Shown here piece by piece: positions 22,350 through 34,900 of a stretch of DNA of 64,000 nucleotides; within the stretch, counting starts at the first letter, position 1; each line of letters begins with the position of its first letter. The notes under the pieces were generated by a model. It searched no databases and was not told where the DNA came from. It saw nothing but the letters and a program-made list of their open reading frames with translations. The translations under genes and the position numbers were made by a program. Origin of the DNA: Lepisosteus oculatus (Eukaryota > Chordata > Actinopteri > Semionotiformes > Lepisosteidae); assembly GCF_040954835.1 (NCBI RefSeq), contig NC_090723.1, positions 8,566,001-8,630,000 on the forward strand, written 5' to 3'.

Positions 22350-23939
22350 CTCCGGAGAACATCGTTTTTTTTCTCTTTTTTTTTTTGCCCAGAAGGCTAA
22401 ACAAAGTCTCCGAAGCTCTTCCCTCCGCCCCTCGGAAAACGCGTCCGCGCAAACCTCCCCTGTGCCAAGTCCCGACTGCAGGCTGACTGGAGGATCTGAA
22501 GCCTTTCAAGACGTTTCAGAAAACTTTCAAAAACGCCACCTCTTTATCTGAAAGTATGCGTTTTAATTGAAAACGTTTACCCCCCCACCACACCCCCCAC
22601 CCCCGCCTCTGTGTGTTTTAATAAAACGTCAGCGCTCTTGTTGTTGTGCTGTTTTGTCATGTAAATCGCTCTCAAAACCAGTTGCTCTTTACTTCCGAGC
22701 AATCCGACTTTCCAGCTCAGTCGCCCTGCAGTATGAGGGACGCGTATGTGTGTATCTCAGATGGACTGAGTGGAGAAGCGATTCCCAATAAACGATTAAA
22801 ATAAATAAATATCCCCCCGCTGTTTCGCGCAGAGAACTGGTTGGGCTCCCGATCACCTCCCCTCCCAGCTCTGTCACACAATAGCTGCGTGATTCATGTC
22901 TGAAATATTACTCTTTGTTTTCGTTTGGCCTTGAATTAAAAGCCAGACAAACAGGTGACAAATCGGTACCTCTTCCCCCCAAATCCTGGTGTTTTCCCAA
23001 GAACACCAGATCTATCTTGTCAAGAAGTGTTCTGGTCAGTCGGAGCTGCACACTGTGCCAAGTCCGAAGCGCTCTGAAATCTGTAGCGGCAGAGGTACTG
23101 AGGGTTGATCTCTTACAGGGAGAAGTTGGTGGGGGGCGATTGATTTGATTAGGGAAATCGCCCCAAGCTCGCCTGGGGGGCTCCTTTGTTTTTGTGTGTG
23201 TGTTTTTATTTTGGCTGCATTGAAGTCTAGGCGTGGCGCAACCTGCGATTCGAGTTTTTCTCCAGCCCGAACAAGTGGCCAGTACAATCCATTTAAACCA
23301 CGAAAATAAAACCCGTACGGGATAGGCAAAAAAATGTATTCGTTTCAGTAAGATGTGGTTTAGAACCCCCCCCTTCCTTCACTGGGTCAGTTAAGATTCA
23401 AATTTAACCGTAACCTTTATTTCAGCACCTCGTTCGCCGGCTCGAAATTTGACTACAAGACGCTTTGGGTACTTGTGTCGTTGGCTGAGGTAAGGCCCAA
23501 GGGTAAAACCAGTCCTTCAGAGAAGCTGAAATTATACAAATGTCGGCAAAACATTAAATCACTTTCATCGTAATCTGCCAGATTCTTCGGAGAGTGCAAT
23601 TCACATCCTCCATCACCTCCATCCCTCGTTACTCGGTTCTAAATTGTGAGCAGCACGGTAGATTTCCAAATGGGTACTCTGGTACACGGGCAACCTGCAG
23701 GGCTTGTAGAAATAGTTCTGGCCAGTTTGGCGGCATTTTCGGCTGGAGGGTCCCAGTTTTTTTTGTGATCGTGTCTCTGGGTGGTTTTGTTTTTCGTCAA
23801 AAATGGAGTACTTCGGTCTTGAAAGTATGAAACGAATAAGATGTCTTTTTTAAAATAAAAATAAAAAAAGACAATCAAAATAAAAATACAATCAAAAGTA
23901 TGGAATGTTCTACACTAATATTTACATGGAAGATGAAAC

Positions 23940-24115
23940 GTAATACAAGTTGCTATGAAACCTTCTGGAAATAATTGGTAAAAATAATTTGATTGTAGTG
24001 GATGTGCAATTAAGAATTGAAGAATAAGCCCCAGTGGATTTCACTGTGTAATTATTTGCCCAGTCCTTGGCCTGGTTAATTATGAGGGAGAGCTGTTCTA
24101 TTTTGCAGTACAACA
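23940..24115. promoter_or_regulatory. dlx3: Candidate upstream enhancer of dlx3 (TAATT cluster)
   Basis: About 1.7 kb upstream of the inferred dlx3 start, at least five TAATT cores fall within 130 bp: ATAATTGG, ATAATTTG, CAATTAAG, GTAATTATTT and GTTAATTATGAG. They are interspersed with a non-repetitive mixed sequence. Motif density is seen directly; function is inferred. Confidence 0.3.
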
Positions 24116-24538
24116 GCGTTCCCTTGTGTTTAAGACGGTAAAAAACACCTATAATCGCTGTAAAGTATACTGGATGGACGTTATAATATTATGGACTCTC
24201 TGGCCGGACTCGTCAGCTGCTGTCGCCTACAGAATCGTGTCAGGCAGTGTGAGTGAACAAGACTGGGTGTGTTGGTCGCAAATTGTATTTTGTCCCGTGA
24301 ATGATTTTGGAACTGAGCAAAGCGCGCTTAAAAAAGCAAAACGCCGTCAAAGTCGATGGTGACTAATACCGTCTGGGCCATCCCCCATTGTTGTCATTTT
24401 TATATATTAAAAGTAACTATTTAGGCTACTTATTTGATGATCCTGGCGCCTGATCTCCCAGTTACATTCGGCCCTGCGTGGCGCCCGTGTTGAAAACGCG
24501 ACCTGCATTCGCGGCGCTTATGAATTCACTGTGTGATG

Positions 24539-24552
24539 GCGCCACCTCGCGG
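24539..24552 (-). promoter_or_regulatory. CTCF-like motif between dlx3 and itga3
   Basis: On the minus strand CCGCGAGGTGGCGC fits the CTCF core pattern CCRSNAGRKGGCRS at all positions. It sits in a CpG-bearing stretch (24440-24760) about 2.2 kb upstream of dlx3. A domain boundary is possible; motif evidence only. Confidence 0.35.
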
Positions 24553-25169
24553 CGAGCATTAATAATTCATGACGAGTGGCACGGAGCCTCCTGTCCTGTT
24601 CAATAATGCACAGGGATTCCACCTGCGAGGTGTCGCCCTGCATTGTCCCACGCAGACCTCTCTGGGCGGGTGGCCTTACTAAGCTGGGAGCCTTGTTGTT
24701 ATTCCTCGTCACCCACGAACACCCCTCTCTTCCTCGCGCGTGACGTCTTCAGAGAACGCAGGACTCGAGATCTAGATCGATAATGTCTCGATAGGAAACA
24801 CCGTCATTGACCGTGACTCCAGGCACCGGCGTCTCTAAAGAGCTTAGCCAGTGATGCCGGGTGGATAACGTTCATCTTGATGGGAAGAAAACGCTTCCAA
24901 CTACAAAAGCCAACCGCTGGGTGAAACCTCATAAATAAATACGTCAACTATAGTACCTCTGCGGTATGATGAATCTGGATTTTTTTTTTTTATTGTGGGA
25001 GGGGGAAAGTTTAAAAGAAGGAAACCACCTGAAGTTTTAGTTCACTCGACTGCAGGTGTGCTTCTCTAACGTGGCGAAAGGGCAGGCGTGAGAGTGGGAC
25101 AACCTCGGTGACCTCCTGCTGATCAGCACAGCCACCCCCCAGTGCGCTCATCGCTCCGCCCAGTACAGG

Positions 25170-25290
25170 GTCATGGAGGAGGTGGAGCCTGTCCCGGCAC
25201 GGCGGGATACACCCTGGACGGGACGCCAGTCCACCTCGGGGCACACGGAGCCTCGCACTGGGGCCGATTTTCCACCTGCATGGGAGTTCA
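25170..25290 (-). repeat. SINE-like repeat, tail fragment
   Basis: GTGGAGCCTGTCCCGGCACG, then GGGATACACCCTGGACGGG, ACGCCAGTCCACCTCGGGGC and GGGGCCGATTTTCC match the tail half of the family at 63.6 kb. The copy is truncated and lies 250 bp from the Tc1-like element. Confidence 0.65.
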
Positions 25291-25540
25291 CCTACTGTAC
25301 CCCTGTGTTTGTGGAGAGGAGGGAAGGAGGAAGTTTAAAAAGCTGTGGAAAACAGAGGACTTGGGACTGAATCTCAAAAACCCATGATATCGATGATCAC
25401 GTCCAGGAAAAATGACCCTCGTCCTCAATTTTGGATTCAGAATGACCTGAGCTAGTGCTCCTGAGCAAAAATAATTATTGTTCTGTAACTTCTGTCTTTG
25501 GGAACGTAACGAGATGGTTTCATATATACTGTTTTAGGAA

Positions 25541-26660
25541 TATACACTCAGTGGCCACTTTATTAGGTACACCTGTCTAGTACCAGGTAGAACCCCCTTA
25601 TGCCTCCAGAACAGCCTGATTTCTTCAGGGCATGGGTTCAAGAAGGTCCTGGAAACATTGGTCCACGCCGGCTCGATAGCAGTTCCTGCAGATTGTTCGG
25701 CCACACGCTCATGCTGCGAGCCTGCCGTTCCACCTCATCCCGGAGGTGCTCTATGGGATGGAGATCTGGGGACTGTGCAGGCCGCTGGAGTCCACTGACG
25801 TCGCCGTCGTGTTCGTGGAACCAGCCTGCGGTGACGCGCGCTTTGCGAGATGGGGCGTTATCCTGCTGGAAGTATACATTTGGAAAGGGGGAGACTGTGG
25901 CCATAAAGGAAGGCACGTGGTCGGCAGCGATGCTTAGGTACGCTGTGGCATCGAATGGTGCTCAGCTGGTATTGAGGGGCTTAACGTGTGCCAAGGAAAC
26001 ATTCCCCACACCATTACACCATCACACCACCACCAGCCTGTACTGTTGACAGGATGGATTCATGGTGTTCAGGCCGAATTCTGACCCTGCCATCTGCACG
26101 TCGCAGCAGAAATCGAGATGCGTCAGACTGGGCGACGTTTTTCCAGTCTTCAGTCGTGCCGTTTTGGTGATCACGTGCCCACTGTAGCCTCGCCTTCCTG
26201 GTCTTAGCTGGCAGGAGTGGGACCCGGCATGGTCTGCTGCTGTAGCCCATCCGCTCCAGGGTTCGACGCGCTGTGCGTTCAGAGATGCCACTGCTGTAAA
26301 GACTGGTTATTGGAGTATTTGTGGCCTTTCTGTCAGCTTGAACGAGTCTGGCCATTCTCCTCTGACCTCTCTCATTAGCGAGATGTTTTCGTCCACAGAA
26401 CTGCAGCTCACTGGATGTTTTGTTTATCGCGCCGTTCTCTGTAAGCTCTGGAGACTGCAGTGTGTGAAAATCCCAGGAGGTCGGCTGTCTCCGAGGTGCT
26501 GGAACCACCACGTCTGGCACCAACAATCCCACCGCGCTTAGTCGCTCAGATCACACGTCGTCCCCATTCGGATGTTTGCTCGAACGACAACTAAACCTCT
26601 TGACCATGTCTGCATGCTTTATACATTGAGTTGCAGCCACATGATTTTTCAGTGTGAAAG
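25541..26660 (-). mobile_element. Decayed Tc1/mariner-type DNA transposon, truncated at one end
   Basis: The left end is intact: a TA followed by TACACTCAGTGGCCACTTT and TATTAGGTACACCT, the terminal sequence of a widespread fish Tc1-like family as remembered. The transposase runs on the minus strand. The opposite end stops near 26660, inside the 5' leader of the family, and no matching inverted terminus is found to the right. The copy therefore lacks one terminus and cannot be mobilised as it stands. Confidence 0.85.
25580..26567 (-). pseudogene. Tc1-like transposase pseudogene (DD34E)
   Basis: The ancestral ATG is probably at 26567-26565, but a stop follows after nine codons. An open stretch at 26532-26014 retains the helix-turn-helix region, the linker (ERTARRTLERMGYSSRP) and the first catalytic block (SDASRF, family WSDESRF). 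Near 26014 a short tandem duplication of a GTGTGATG-like unit brings in a stop and shifts the frame. The second open stretch, 25916-25638, holds YFQQDNAP (second Asp, about 25861) and SPDLHPIEHL (catalytic Glu). The three catalytic residues survive, but neighbouring conserved ones are lost (W to Q, E to A, CH to SR). Non-functional. Confidence 0.88.
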
Positions 26661-27420
26661 GTGGACTTCTGTGGCTCTGTAACCTGCGACAGATGGAATC
26701 GCGGTTGCCTCTCTCGTGTTCGTCCAGTCGTGCTGTTTTGTCGTGTTGGTGCCCCGCCAGGCCCAGCTGGACAAGACCAGTAAACCCCTCACACGGCCTG
26801 GACTGCACTCCTCTCGCGGCGTCTGGCTTCATGCGGCCCTTTCGGGTTCCGAAGGACTCGGCGACATTCCAGCCCTGGCCAGTCCTGAAATGCCCCAGCA
26901 GCGCCGCAGAGGAAAAAAAACAAATAAAAAAAAACCCCTGTGTTCCCCTGCCTGCCAGTTGGGCACCATTCACCCCCTGATCCACGTGATGCCAGTTGCG
27001 ATTATACTGCTGATCATGGGGAAACGGATCATGGTGTTTAAACCGACTCCATAATCACCACGTCTAAGTTTCTGCTTTCCTGCTGTTTTTTTTCCCTCCC
27101 GGATTGTACTGTAGCTCCGCGGTTTTCCGGGCGAGCGCAGGACCGGGCTCGGCTCAGTCCGTGTCAGCCGAGACGGTGCCGCGATCTGGGAGATAAGAGG
27201 CCTCTGGCAGCTGGCACCCGCTCCCCAGACGGAGGCACGGACTTCCCTGCATCTAGACTCCTTGATTACATCTTGCTGGAAAGGCCTCTGCTCTGTTTTG
27301 CCGTGTTGAAGGAAATTGAGACTAGGGAGCACGTTTTAAGAACGTTGATAGTTGTTTGTGTTTCCCGTCAGAGTGGAAACAACTATGTTGCTTTTAGTTT
27401 CTGGCGTTACAGGCGTTTTT

Positions 27421-27480
27421 CCTGCTGCTCCACTAAACCACTATCAGGCTTCCTACTGCTGCTCCACTAAACCACTATCG
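27421..27480. repeat. Short tandem duplication (about 30 bp x 2)
   Basis: GCTGCTCCACTAAACCACTA followed by TC occurs twice in direct succession (near 27425 and 27457). Confidence 0.85.
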
Positions 27481-27719
27481 CAAATGAGACAGAACGGGTT
27501 GTTTTTTTTTGTGTGCAGTTACAGTACTTTGATCCTACTAATAGGCTACTAATTGTTCCTTAATTGCTAAATTAACCCTGCAGATAATTTCTATAATCAA
27601 GGATTAATTGGAGCAGGAAGTTGGAATGGCCCTGAAACTGGGTGCCTATGTAACAGAATAAAAATGACAGTAAAGTCACGGTTCTCACCAGCAGGTGGAG
27701 CCCTTATCCATAGTATTTT

Positions 27720-28072
27720 TCAATTCAATTCAAGCTTTATTATCCCTTAGGGGAAATTTGTCTTATGGCACAGTCAAACACAACACAATGACAATACACA
27801 TTATCAAAACGGAAAAGAATACAGAAGTGTTACAGGAGAGAAGAAACAAGAGACTTGAACAATGCAAAGGCACTACCTTGTGTGATTGCAGTGCGAATGA
27901 AAGATTTACTGTTGGTTTTACACCTGGGGCACAGAGGCGTCTCCCGGATGGGAGAAGTGTGAATTCACAATGGAGGGCGTGAAACGCACACACTCCCTGA
28001 TGCTTTTGGCATTGGGGCCGCTCAACGCATCGCAGTTTGTGACTCTCTTGAGCTGCGGATACCATCACTTAA
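27720..28072 (-). mobile_element. Non-LTR retroposon 3' end, minus strand
   Basis: On the minus strand the sequence ends with AAATTTCCCCTAAGGGATAA and TAAAGCTTGAATTGAATTG, a tail type common to fish non-LTR elements. Upstream of it lies a decayed coding remnant with CATCCGGGAGACGCCTCTG. Many stops are present. The family is not named with confidence; the RTE/Rex3-like group is one possibility. Confidence 0.6.
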
Positions 28073-30275
28073 TCGAGAAACCTTACAAATCACGTGCTTG
28101 TGGAGATTGGGAGCATCTGTGTGTATTTTTTTTATCAATTGACCATTAATCTATTCAATTAAGAGAAATCTGTTGCCTGTTGAAGGGTTGAAAGATTCTT
28201 AGGTTCTGGTGGCAAAATATTCCAAAATTCCTTCATTTAACCAATCACATACGTCATTGACCGCAGTAAAGGTCTTCACTAAGCACCACCCCATCTTGAT
28301 GCTCAGCACATGAAATGTTAATAATCAGTCAGTTGGAAACAGATCCAGCAGTGTGCCTGTGAAATCCTAGCCTGAGCTCCTCTGGAGTTCCCGGTCTGTT
28401 GTAGAAGGCTGTGTCCTGCCAGGGGGGTGATCTCAGTGTGGCCTGGCAGCACAGTCGCAGCATGTGCAGGAATCCGTGCCCCCCCAGAGTCAGGGGCAGG
28501 AACGTCCCTCTCTCCCTCTCGGCTCTCACCAGTGCAGAATCCCTGTCATTTTAAGACCAGCCAGGTCACTCTGCCTTGTGTATCGCAGAAGGTCTGACCC
28601 AGAGAGCCGTAATAATTGCACTGATGTGGGGCTATTCTTTTTAATATAACAGGCTCAGCAGTTATCTAGCGTCCTGATATGTATAATTAGATCATTTATG
28701 AACTGCAGTAGATAATCTGATGTTTATAACGCAGAACTTGGGGGCATTTTAAAAAACCACTTGTTTTGTTCGATGGAGCAATTCAGTGTATGGGTCTAGA
28801 CTCAGAACCAACAGCTGAACTTATTTTCTTAACTGCATTCCTACATTGTAACAATCAAAATACCTGCAGCGCTGGTTTAAATATCTCAACACTCGTATAT
28901 TTTGCACATCCCATGATTTATGATCTGCGGGTTTTCTGTTGCAGTGATCGATTTTCTCTCTCTGTGGCTCAGACGTGAATGATATCTGCCAATTCATCAG
29001 CCTGTGATTCATTCCGTGAGCGACGTACTGTATCGACCGATCTGCAGCTCCTTGACGACAGCTTCTCTATAGATCCTGCAAAGCCCTGTGCTGAGCAGCT
29101 TTGACGAGCCAATCAGTTTGTCAGGCTTGATGAAGTGTTCTCTCGGAGCGGACACGACAGCTGAAGCCCAGGCCCATCGACCTGTTTCTGTAGCTCCGTC
29201 GGGGAAGGATTTCCCAGAAGTGTCAGGAGAATTGGGCTGAATCTGCACTCTGAGGCTTCAGTGCAGCTTCGCCTGGGAAAGAAGCAGGGCAGGCTTGCTT
29301 TATACCAGAGGGAAGAAAGGGGCTGATGCATTCTTTCTGGTGCTGCGCATATGTAAAAGCAGAAATCTGGGGGGGAAAAAGAGGTTGAAATGAGTTTTAA
29401 AACCGAGAATGTTTCTTAAAGGTCAGAAAGCATTTATTTTAGGAAAGCACCTTTTGCACTGGAGGAAACGGTTCTTTTTAGAACTTTAAATAGGAAAAGA
29501 TCCCTCCTGCCACTTGTGCTTGTTTGCTCGTTAGGGTCCTGCCCTTAGCTAATGTTGCAGGAGCAGAGTCTGTGTTTGGAAGTAACACATTGCCGTAGAC
29601 GTAGAGAGTTGCCCCAGAGGCTCTTTGCCGACTTGTCGGTCATGAGCTGTGCAAAGAGACCAACTTCTGATCTCTTCGTCACGCTCTGCTCCACTTCCTG
29701 CTCCTGCTCCGGCTTGTTTGGGCTGAGATGGGGATCGACTGTAATTTCAATGCTTTTGCATGCAAGCAAGTCTGGTGGATAGAAGTCGCTTTGCAGTTCT
29801 GGTTGGTGGCGTGTAGCTGTCCTCTGCTGCAGGGATGCAAATCCTGTCCACTGTGCTGCAGAAAATAAATACAACTTCACCGTTTCCTCCGATCCTGCTA
29901 AATATCAATAAAATAAAGGATCAGGTTGTTGAAAAGAAATACAATGGAATGAAGAGGGAGTTCTACCGGTTTTGGAATCGGACTGTAGAGAGGAGCAATT
30001 AAGCCCGAAATGTTTTTAGCACAAGTAAAAGTGATGCTGATTGTGGTGTTTGTGTGTGAAGACCGGTTCTGTGTCTTTGAGCGCGTTTGCTGTCCTGCAG
30101 CAGGTGTGTGATAAAGTCCTTCAGAGGGACACAGAGGCGATGTTCCATTTTAAACTGCCCCGTTACTCAGCATGAGGGAGACTTTCATTATCTGAGAATC
30201 TGAAAATCAGTGGGTCTGTTTTAGACAGTGGGTCTTGTCTAAAACTGCAGATGCGGATACTTTCACCATGTTTCA

Positions 30276-30490
30276 GGGTGGTCAAACTCCTGTCCCGGTG
30301 GGGTTCTGTGCCTGCAGGCTTTTGGAGATCTCTTTAAAGCCGGCGCACAGCTGGGGGGATGGGAGCAGCTGTTAAACTAGTCCATTTAAGCCAATAATTA
30401 ACTGAGTTAGGTCATTTAAAGTTGAGTTGGAAGGCAAACCTACAGGCCCACCAACCCTCCAGGACCTGGCTCCGATACCCCACGTGAGAC
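30276..30490. repeat. Imperfect foldback repeat (MITE-like)
   Basis: The left part, GGGTGGTCAAACTCCTGTCC then GTGCCTGCAGGCTTTT, is mirrored on the right by AAACCTACAGGCCCACC and CCCTCCAGGACCTGG. The inverted arms are about 45 bp and diverged; the AT-rich centre contains TTAATT motifs. It resembles a common short repeat of fish genomes. The name is unknown to me. Confidence 0.5.
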
Positions 30491-31889
30491 ATGGGGGTTC
30501 CAGACAGGGACCTGTGCCCCTTTTACTCGGATTAATTGAAATTAACTGGTCTTTTGGAGGCTGGTTTCTGTAAACTGGTCCAGAGCAATCTAGTGTTGGG
30601 CTCGACTTAGCTGCCCTGGGATGATGAGGCTGTGTGGGCATCGCCAGCCTTCAGGAATAGTAATCCCTTTGACTAGTTCCTTGGGACTGCAGTGGATTAG
30701 GTAGCTTTCCCCAACATTAGTCATCGCTGATAAGAATTCCCCAGCACCAGAAAAGCATCGTTAATATCTCCTTCTTTTTATGTCCGTGTTTCCGCTGTGC
30801 TCATCATTTGGCAACCTTAACCTCTACTTTTAAAAGAGACACTTGACTGCCTGGAAGTCGGCCCCTTTCTGCTTTTCCAAGAAACTGTGGAAAACTAGGC
30901 CAAAAGAAGCACCAGCTTTGATCTCTTTCTGCAGAGAGGTAACCCTTACGGCCGGAGAACGAGCACTCGGATGGCGGAGAGAAAATGTGAATTACATTCA
31001 AGAAGCTCTCCCACAGGGTTTTGACGTTATTTTAGGAAGCCTCTTTCATCGTCCATCTCAAAGACCTGTACACAGAAACAAAACGTGGATGTGCCGTAAA
31101 ACAAAAGTTAAAACCAAACTGCATCTCGGTGAATCAGTTTGAAAAGTCTGGTTCTCTAGGAAGGAGATAAAACCACGTTTTGAACTGAAGTCCTGAATTT
31201 CACTTCTGGAAAGTGGTTCTGGACCTTAGGACAAAAAAGGACCCTGGGAATTGTGTCCACCTCCGATGACTTTCTCCTGCAGCACAGGGAGTACTGAGGA
31301 TCAAGTGCACAGCACAGCCTCGTCATCAGGAGGCTGAAAGATTCCAGTCTCCATTGGCCGTATTCTGCAACTGCATCATGAATACCCTTAGGCTCAAAAG
31401 CATACACAGCATAACCCGTGAGAGAAGGGTCGCATAGCTCGCTGTTGGAAAAACTCGGGTCAAGCTTGTTTAAAAAAGTGGTTGGGCAGCGCTTAGATAG
31501 TAAGATCTATCGCCTTCCGAGACGCGCAGGCACACGCGCACACCCACGCACCAATCCCCCAGTGGGCCGCTGAGCTGTCAGCTTGTGAGAATCCCGCGAC
31601 CCCGCGCAGCCTCTTTCTAATTCAATTAACGAGCGCGCGGCCAGAGAACCTCCGCAGTGTGGCTCGGTCGAGCACTTTCATTTCCATCTGCAACTCCCCA
31701 TCAAGAAATACTGCCGGCTCTGTACTCCTGTTCCCTCCTCAGCACAGCGTGGGGCGGCAGGGAGAGACTTTGATCCTCAGGGCTGGCAACCACAGGCCAG
31801 AGGGGAGTCCTGGAAGAGGCAGTTACTGTGTCCTCATTTTGGTACTTTCTCCTTTTTAATGAGAAAAAACATTATCATACTGTATACTG

Positions 31890-31914
31890 CACGCACGCAC
31901 ACACACACACACAC
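31890..31914. repeat. (CA)n microsatellite
   Basis: ACGCACGCAC followed by a pure CA run, intergenic. Confidence 0.9.
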
Positions 31915-34900
31915 TTGCTTTTCTTTGAAGGATACAAAGCAAAACATAGCGACGGGTAACAGATAGTAGCGTTTCAGGCGTTCCTTGTGTTCCTTTCAAG
32001 ATCCTAAAAGAAATGCCCTCCCGATTTTTTTAATTCTGGGTGTGCCACAGTCCCCATGGTAAATCATCAGTACAGCATGTTCCCGAGTGTAGCCCTGCTT
32101 TAATATCAGAATCGTAGGTTGTCAGGGAAACCCTGATCCAGACAGATGTGACTCCCTTTCTTATGGATTCCTCATTCCGCTCTGATTCCTGCATCAAAGA
32201 GGTGATCTCAGCAGTAGTTTTACATGTATTTTTCATTATTTCATTGTTTTACTAATTGCATCAGTATTTACTGTTATGTGTTGAAACAATGTGTGCATTA
32301 TAAGCATGTCATTACGTCGGTCTTCGGCTTAGATGGCAAATCTTACACAGTTACCAAGAGAGATGGTTTTACGATTGGATATTATTTTGCAAAAGGGCCA
32401 CCTAATATTAAAATAAGGTAACTGGGACATATGTAATGATATTACTGTGCATTTCTGTCTTTTTAACTTAACACCCCTCTGCTTTACTATATGTTATTAC
32501 ACATTCGTTCAGATACAGATTTCCCCATGTCTAGTTCACACTGTTTACCATGGCAAATGTGCACAGTTCTCCTTATCAGCTCCTTTGCGGTTACGGAATT
32601 ATGTTGATTCATCAAGCGGATTGGTAACAGAAAAAGAGTTCAGTGTCTCATCTCAAAACATGCCCCAGTGGCAGTTCATTGCATGCTTTCAAAAAAAATA
32701 ATCTAAATTAGAGAAGATTGAAAATGAAAAATGTGCAATGCACAATAGGCAGTAATACAATCTGAGGACAGGACAGTGATGAGGCTCAGAGGTACTCAGA
32801 GAGGTGCTGCATCAGAAACTCAGGTTCACTTATAATTGTGTTGTTCAGATCCTTAGTGTCACGCCCTGTACACCTAGAGGGCGCTCTACTTCTGCCCTGT
32901 TCCTAGTTCCCGGTGATTTATTCATGTCTTTCCGGTGTGTCTTGTTGTGGAGCCTGTTTACTTCCTGTGTCTGCTCAGCATTGAGGGTACGGATGTCCTG
33001 AGACCCGCCTAGCACATGGCCTGAGGGCATACTGTAGGTTTCTTTACCGACATCGTCCGGCCCCCTGAGCCTGGGCTAACCTCCATGTTACCCCCTTTGC
33101 CGCTACGCATAGGGTCTAGGCTGCTCTCCTTGTCTTTCCACGGCATGCCCTTCCGACATCTGTGACGCAGAGAGCCAGCACAGCTGCCATCTTGATCTGC
33201 TGCTGCTGTTAAACCCCATGTGGAGGCTGACATGGACAAGGGTCTCGGTTTGTTCATGTTCTAGGTGTTGTGTTCATATGGTGTTTGTTTGCATCCATGG
33301 AAAATGACTTTCTTTTTCCCTTGCTGAAGTCTCTCCCTTTTCCATCGATTAGATTGGAGCTTTTTAGCTGTAGCCGAGTTTGCTGACTAAGTAATAAAAC
33401 TGGTTGCAAGAGGGAAGCTTGCTGGAAGTGATCAATCAGAGGGCAGTGTCTTATTGCATCTGTATACAGGTGTTGCATATAAATGTCTCTGTGGAAGCAA
33501 CAAGACAGATTACGATGGACGTTTCTGAATGTCAGTGTGGGGAGGCAGCTGTCAGACACGCATGCTATCTCTCACTAGAGCAGCGCTGAACTGGAAGACG
33601 TCTGTAACTCTTCCTGACCAAGAGGGTAGCAGAAATCAGGAAGCAGGGGTTTTAGTGGCACTGCAAAACTGTGATGAAAACTTTGTCCCACAGAGCGCAA
33701 GAAAGCGTCAGCTTTAGTTTCATGGCAGAGTGGTGCTTAAGGGAAAATTGAAATAACCTGATGTTTCACATTTCATCCGTCACTTCTGATTAACAGTATG
33801 AAGTGAGGTTTGTTTAGAGGCCTTGATCCAATAAAACCCTGTCTTGATACTGTATGTCTCTCCTGTGTTGGTCTAAAAGAGTGCTTGTGGTTCACTATGG
33901 GTGCCCCACTGTTTAGGGCACATAGTGGGGATGGGGTACTGTACCCCAGCTTCAGGAAGGGTAATCGGAACCACAGCAGGCTCATTCTGGTGTCTAGATC
34001 ACTGCCAAACCACCTAGTCTTTTCTCGTTCATTGCTTCCTTATAATGAAGAAGTAGTGCTCAGTCGCATTTTCTACCCTACTGATTTTTTTTAAACATTA
34101 ATACAAAATAATAAAAAAAAAAACTGTGGTTCTTGTTAAGCAAGATTTCTGTTCACGGTCTGGAAGGACAATTTGTTGAGCATTTTTTCCTTATTGCTTC
34201 TTAAGAACCACTAGTCTGTATCGCTTGAGGTTAGTGACTGGAGCGGGGCTCTCTGAGGGATTACAGAGCACTTTAATGTGGCTTCGGGGTTAATGGAGAC
34301 AGGCAGCGCCTGCCCCCCACCTTGTGTTTCTAACAGTGACAAATTGAAACAAGGTAAAATAAGCCATTAGCTTGTCAAAATGTCAAAAGATATGTGCGTC
34401 TCTGCTGTGCTGGACCAGGAGAGTGTTTACCACAGCCAGCAACCTCATCGGAGCAGCCTGGAAGCGGACAGCTGCAGGGGGCAGCCAGGTAGCGGGATAC
34501 AGGCTCCAGCTGTTCCCAGATGCCGCGTGTTGAAGTGGAGCCAGGCTGCAGCCTCTCTCCTCTGGCCTCTGGAATGCAGGCGGAGAATTACGACACAGAA
34601 CCTTGTTCTTTCATTAAGTTCACATTCCGTTCGGCACCACGAGACACCTGTTTGTTTAGCACTGAACTGACGTGGGATTTCCTGCACGGGAGGATATTCT
34701 CCTGAAGAAAACAGGGAGAGGGGCAGCACCAGTCCTTCTGCATGATCAGAGTGCTGCAGCTTTATAAATGAGGTAAAGCTTCCAGCCCTTGATGTCTCAA
34801 TCACATCACAGTGGTTTCTCACATGTGACATCCTGGAATCGTGTTCACTTCAGCAGATGAATCACTGCTTCACCACCTTGGCTGTTCAAGAAACTTCCCT

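Larger units (their letters stand above)
21250..22500. promoter_or_regulatory. dlx3: CpG-rich block over dlx3 exon 1 and promoter
   Basis: CpG density is visibly higher here than in flanking DNA, across the donor end of intron 1, exon 1, the 5' UTR and the proximal promoter. This is typical of CpG islands at developmental homeobox genes. Edges are approximate and no formal CpG ratio was computed. Confidence 0.55.
22500..25169. other. dlx3 upstream flank
   Basis: Non-coding. It contains the TAATT cluster at 23940-24115 and the CTCF-like motif at 24539. No repeat element is recognised. Confidence 0.6.
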
